A stretch of DNA of 64,000 nt. Source: Pyrinomonadaceae bacterium MAG19_C2-C3 (GTDB lineage: Bacteria; Acidobacteriota; Blastocatellia; Pyrinomonadales; Pyrinomonadaceae). Shown here one piece after another: positions 61,896-64,000 of the stretch. Each line of letters begins with the position of its first letter. Within the stretch, counting starts at the first letter, position 1. The position numbers were made by a program, and so were the translations under genes. The DNA lies in assembly GCA_024330265.1 (NCBI GenBank), contig JANDLT010000001.1:1-64000 (forward strand). The letters run 5' to 3'. Under the pieces are notes generated by a model, which was given only the letters and a program-made list of their open reading frames with translations, searched no databases and was not told the origin of the DNA.

Positions 61896-62045
61896 AACAG
61901 TGGTCAGTGGTCAGTAAAAGCAAAGCAGTAGGCAGTAGGCAGTGAAAACAGAGACCGCGCTCATTGACGTTCAACTTTATGCTTGACATCTCAATCATAA
62001 ACTCCATGCTTCACTGACCACTGACCACTGACCACTGACCACTAT
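61896..62045. repeat. AGTGGTC/AGTAGGC heptamer hairpin
   Basis: CAGTGGTCAGTGGTCAGT and AGTAGGCAGTAGGCAGTG at left, TCACTGACCACTGACCACTG then ACCACTGACCACT at right. The right arm ends six bases before the start codon of the TPR gene, so it occupies the position of the ribosome-binding site. Confidence 0.85.
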
Positions 62046-62049
62046 CTTT

Positions 62050-62373
62050 ATGTCTTCACGAATCGAAATCTTCCAACAGATGCTTGCGAGCGAACCGGAC
62101 AACGCGCCGGTTCGCTATGGCTTGGCGAATGAATTGATGAAAGCCGAACGCTTCGCGGAAGCCGCCGCCGAGTTTGAAGCGTATCTGAAACAAGCCGACG
62201 ACGAAGGCGCGGGTTACGGAATGCTGGCGCGGGCTTACGAAATGACGGGGGCGCGAGACAAAGCGCGTGCGGCTTTAGAGCAAGGCATTAAGGCGGCGGA
62301 AACTCACGGACACGCCCACACGATGGCGCAGGATTACCGCATGGCTTTAGAAACCGAGTACGTGGACGATTGA
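62050..62373 (+). CDS. Small tetratricopeptide repeat protein
   Basis: 107 residues, about two and a half TPR units (VRYGLANELMKAERFAEAAAEFEAYLKQADDEGAGYGMLARAYEMTGARDKARAALEQGI). No signal peptide. Probably a small protein-protein interaction adaptor; partner unknown. A heptamer repeat abuts the start codon, and no Shine-Dalgarno sequence is visible, which is odd. The preceding ACAD gene and this gene are on the same strand but separated by the hairpin. Confidence 0.8.
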   Translation: MSSRIEIFQQMLASEPDNAPVRYGLANELMKAERFAEAAAEFEAYLKQADDEGAGYGMLARAYEMTGARDKARAALEQGIKAAETHGHAHTMAQDYRMALETEYVDD

Positions 62374-62398
62374 GGTTTATCCTGAAAGGTTGAGATTT

Positions 62399-62956
62399 AT
62401 GAGTACGCAAATCGAAAGAACAACCGAAGAGTTAATCAACGATTTATACCGCGAAGAAGGCAAAGCCGAAATCGTGAACGGGGAGATTGTGAGATTTATG
62501 GCGACGGGTTCTGAACCGGGAATTGCGGGTGATGAGATATTTGTCAGCTTGCGCTTATACGCCCGCGAAACCAAACAAGGCATCGCGGTTGGCGACAACA
62601 AAGGTTTTCTCTGTGACTTGCCGCACCGTAAATCTTTCAGTCCTGACGCGGCATACTACGCGGGTCAGCGCACAGGTATGAAGTTCTATCCTAATGCCCC
62701 TATCTTCGCGGTTGAAGTCCGAAGCGAAGGCGATTACGGCAGACGCGCCGAAGCAGCGATGGCAAGCAAACGCGACGACTATTTCGCCGCCGGAACGCTT
62801 GTCGTGTGGGATGTTGATTTGATGAGCGACACGCCCGTTAAATCATATTCGGCGGGTGAACCTGACAAGCCGAAAGTTTTCATGCGCGGTGAGATTGCCT
62901 CCGCCGAACCCGCCATGCCGGGATGGACGTTCGCGGTTGATGACTTGTTTGAGTAA
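62399..62956 (+). CDS. Uma2 family (DUF820) putative endonuclease
   Basis: 185 residues. PD-(D/E)XK fold typical of Uma2: E-V-V.G-E segment KAEIVNGEIVRFMATG, the SPDAAYY motif carrying the first catalytic Asp, and FAVEVRSEGD with the E-x-R in place of E-x-K, then Y..AGTLVVWDVD. Uma2 proteins are very abundant in cyanobacteria and other phyla with many repeats; their role is unknown, possibly in DNA transactions. AAAGG lies about 10 bases before ATG 62399. Followed after 16 bp by a HicB-like gene. Confidence 0.88.
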   Translation: MSTQIERTTEELINDLYREEGKAEIVNGEIVRFMATGSEPGIAGDEIFVSLRLYARETKQGIAVGDNKGFLCDLPHRKSFSPDAAYYAGQRTGMKFYPNAPIFAVEVRSEGDYGRRAEAAMASKRDDYFAAGTLVVWDVDLMSDTPVKSYSAGEPDKPKVFMRGEIASAEPAMPGWTFAVDDLFE

Positions 62957-62972
62957 TGTGGGAGCGTGAAGG

Positions 62973-63182
62973 TTGATGGACAGTGAACTGATTTTTATGG
63001 TTGAAGATGCGCCGGAAGGCGGATTCACGGCGCGTGCGCTTGGAACTTCAATTTTCACCGAAGCGGATGACGTGGAGAGTTTGCGCGAGATGGTGCGCGA
63101 TGCAGTGCGGTGTCACTTCGATGAAGATGCGCGCCCGCGTGTGCTTCGCCTTCATTCTTTGCGTGAGGTGGTTTATGAGTAG
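62973..63182 (+). CDS. HicB-like small protein
   Basis: 69 residues: ELIFMVEDAPEGGFTARALGTSIFTEADDVESLREMVRDAVRCHFD has the E-GG-A.ALG..I.TE..T.EE.....DA pattern of HicB/DUF1902-type partial RNase H folds. These are usually antitoxins of HicAB toxin-antitoxin pairs. No HicA toxin is seen: upstream is a Uma2 nuclease gene and downstream a secreted protein. It may be an orphan antitoxin or a partner of Uma2 (inference). The stop codon overlaps the next start by 8 bases. Confidence 0.7.
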   Translation: MMDSELIFMVEDAPEGGFTARALGTSIFTEADDVESLREMVRDAVRCHFDEDARPRVLRLHSLREVVYE

Positions 63183-63573
63183 TGTGCTGTTCATGCTGTT
63201 TGCCGTTGCGGTGCAAGCAAATTTTATCGCCGCACCGTCACACATTGACGGGCGCGCGGCGGAGCGTGAATGTCCGGCGGTGATGATGTCGTGTCCTGAC
63301 GATTTGAGAAATGCGGACAGCTTACCGCTTAGTGTCAGCGTCACTTGGAAAAAATCATCAACGTCGAATCTCACTTATAAATGGGAAGTAGTGAAGGGTG
63401 AAATAATATCGGGGCAAGGGACGGACTCCATCAAGGTTAAGTTGCCGACGACGACCAGCATGTTCACGGCAACAGTGGTAGTTCGTGGTTTGCCGACGGA
63501 ATGTCCAAATACAGCTTCATGCTCGATAGCAGTGTGTTCAGTTAAAAGTTATACCGAAAAGCAAAACTTGTAA
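63175..63573 (+). CDS. Secreted PKD-like domain protein
   Basis: 132 residues. N-terminal export signal ([19 protein letters not shown]), then an Ig-like beta domain: [48 protein letters not shown] and [19 protein letters not shown]. This resembles PKD-like repeats found in exported acidobacterial proteins. Four to six Cys suggest disulfides. ATG 63175 overlaps the HicB-like gene by 8 bases, suggesting translational coupling. No catalytic motif, function unknown. Confidence 0.65.
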   Translation: MSSVLFMLFAVAVQANFIAAPSHIDGRAAERECPAVMMSCPDDLRNADSLPLSVSVTWKKSSTSNLTYKWEVVKGEIISGQGTDSIKVKLPTTTSMFTATVVVRGLPTECPNTASCSIAVCSVKSYTEKQNL

Positions 63574-63587
63574 TTAGGAGAAACAGT

Positions 63588-64000
63588 GTGGTCGCACAAC
63601 TTGAAATGAAACAGTATCGCGGTGTCACGCGCGAGGTGATGATTGATATTTACCGGACGATGTACACGTCGCGGCGCGTGGATGATAAAGAGATTCAGTT
63701 GAAGGGTCAGAACAAAATCTTTTTTCAAATATCGGGGGCGGGACATGAAGCCGTGTTGACCGCCGCCGGAATGATTTTGCGCTCCGGCTATGATTGGTTC
63801 TATCCGTACTATCGTGACCGCGCGTTGTGTTTGCAGCTTGGGATGACGCCGCTCGAACAACTGCTTTCGGCGGTTGGGGCGGCGGATGACCCGAACTCGC
63901 ACGGGCGGCAGATGCCTTCGCACTGGGGACATAAACGGTTAAATATCGTGTCGCAATCTTCGCCGACGGGGACGCAGTTTTTGCAGGCTGTCGGATGCGC
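63588..64000 (+). CDS. 2-oxoacid (2-oxoisovalerate/pyruvate-type) dehydrogenase E1 subunit, 3' truncated by window edge
   Basis: Only the first ~137 residues are present. GTG 63588 has AGGAG 7 bases upstream. The N-terminus reads [37 protein letters not shown], followed by [49 protein letters not shown] and [10 protein letters not shown]. This is the E1-alpha thiamine-dependent dehydrogenase pattern (GxGHEA, YYRDR). E1 decarboxylates branched-chain 2-oxoacids or pyruvate and feeds the lipoyl E2. The complete gene may include a fused E1-beta half. The frame stays open to the last base. Confidence 0.9.
   Translation, partial: MVAQLEMKQYRGVTREVMIDIYRTMYTSRRVDDKEIQLKGQNKIFFQISGAGHEAVLTAAGMILRSGYDWFYPYYRDRALCLQLGMTPLEQLLSAVGAADDPNSHGRQMPSHWGHKRLNIVSQSSPTGTQFLQAVGC

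Noticed and set aside
63549-63932. Minus-strand frame opposite the E1 gene
   Set aside because: The plus-strand frame from 63588 to the window end is clearly a 2-oxoacid dehydrogenase E1; the minus frame is its shadow.

Overview
The window looks like a chromosomal stretch of an Acidobacteriota bacterium, most likely a Blastocatellia-type (Pyrinomonadaceae-like) lineage. The support is indirect: three secreted von Willebrand factor A proteins of the 'acidobacterial VWFA-related' type, an XrtA-type exosortase/exopolysaccharide locus, a PKD-like secreted protein, and moderately GC-rich coding DNA. No rRNA, tRNA, CRISPR array, intact insertion sequence or prophage was found. Both ends cut through genes: a TolC-like protein on the left and a 2-oxoacid dehydrogenase E1 on the right.

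Layout. 1-2967: TolC-family outer membrane protein plus a very small lipoyl-type adaptor lipoprotein. 3089-7501: oxidative pentose-phosphate genes gnd, zwf and pgl on one strand, separated by repeat islands. 7947-10615: a short diadenylate-cyclase-domain protein, a MOSC protein, a DUF4149-like membrane protein and a GrdB-like protein. 10669-14067: a 1132-residue hybrid histidine kinase. 15034-17314: two VWFA proteins. 17647-24354: RluD-type pseudouridine synthase, lgt, an orphan AT-richer gene, lspA and ileS. 24573-28729: coiled-coil and YtxH-type envelope or stress proteins and a GAF-GAF-sigma54 activator. 28954-32419: FmdB-type zinc ribbon, a third VWFA protein, an HtrA protease and a coiled-coil protein. 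32472-40623: S4 protein, SurA-like chaperone, mfd, rfaE2-type adenylyltransferase and lysS. 40620-53151: a minus-strand operon for exopolysaccharide and protein sorting, in transcription order exosortase, EpsI, PrsT, Wzz-like, ATPase, tyrosine autokinase, sugar transferase, Wza-like and Ycf48-like. 53353-64000: SLC13/RCK transporter, response regulator, small secreted protein, a frameshifted gene, MBL hydrolase, PAP2 phosphatase, acyl-CoA dehydrogenase, TPR protein, Uma2 nuclease, HicB-like protein, PKD-like secreted protein and the E1 fragment.

The most unusual content lies between the genes. First, many intergenic spaces hold long inverted repeats whose arms are degenerate tandem heptamers (for example GATAGTG, TGATGAG, GTCAGAA, AGTGGTC, GGGGACA). 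These resemble the short tandemly repeated repetitive (STRR) sequences of filamentous cyanobacteria. They run into neighbouring genes and supply stop codons and even C-terminal peptides: LspA and the tyrosine kinase share the repeat-encoded string ARSQESE. Second, there are 200-400-bp islands made of short palindromes nested in larger inverted repeats. Several have transposition hallmarks: 9-bp direct repeats flank the islands at 18658-18870 and 56504-56758, and 7-bp repeats flank 6359-6654. A near-identical 112-bp palindromic element sits in opposite orientations in two related islands (7637-7748 and 14586-14697), with a different perfect 10-bp flanking repeat at each site. Third, heptamer hairpin loops seem to receive insertions: a 296-bp island sits in one loop and an orphan, possibly nuclease-encoding gene sits in another. 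I consider this layered, mobile hairpin architecture the best candidate for an undescribed system here.
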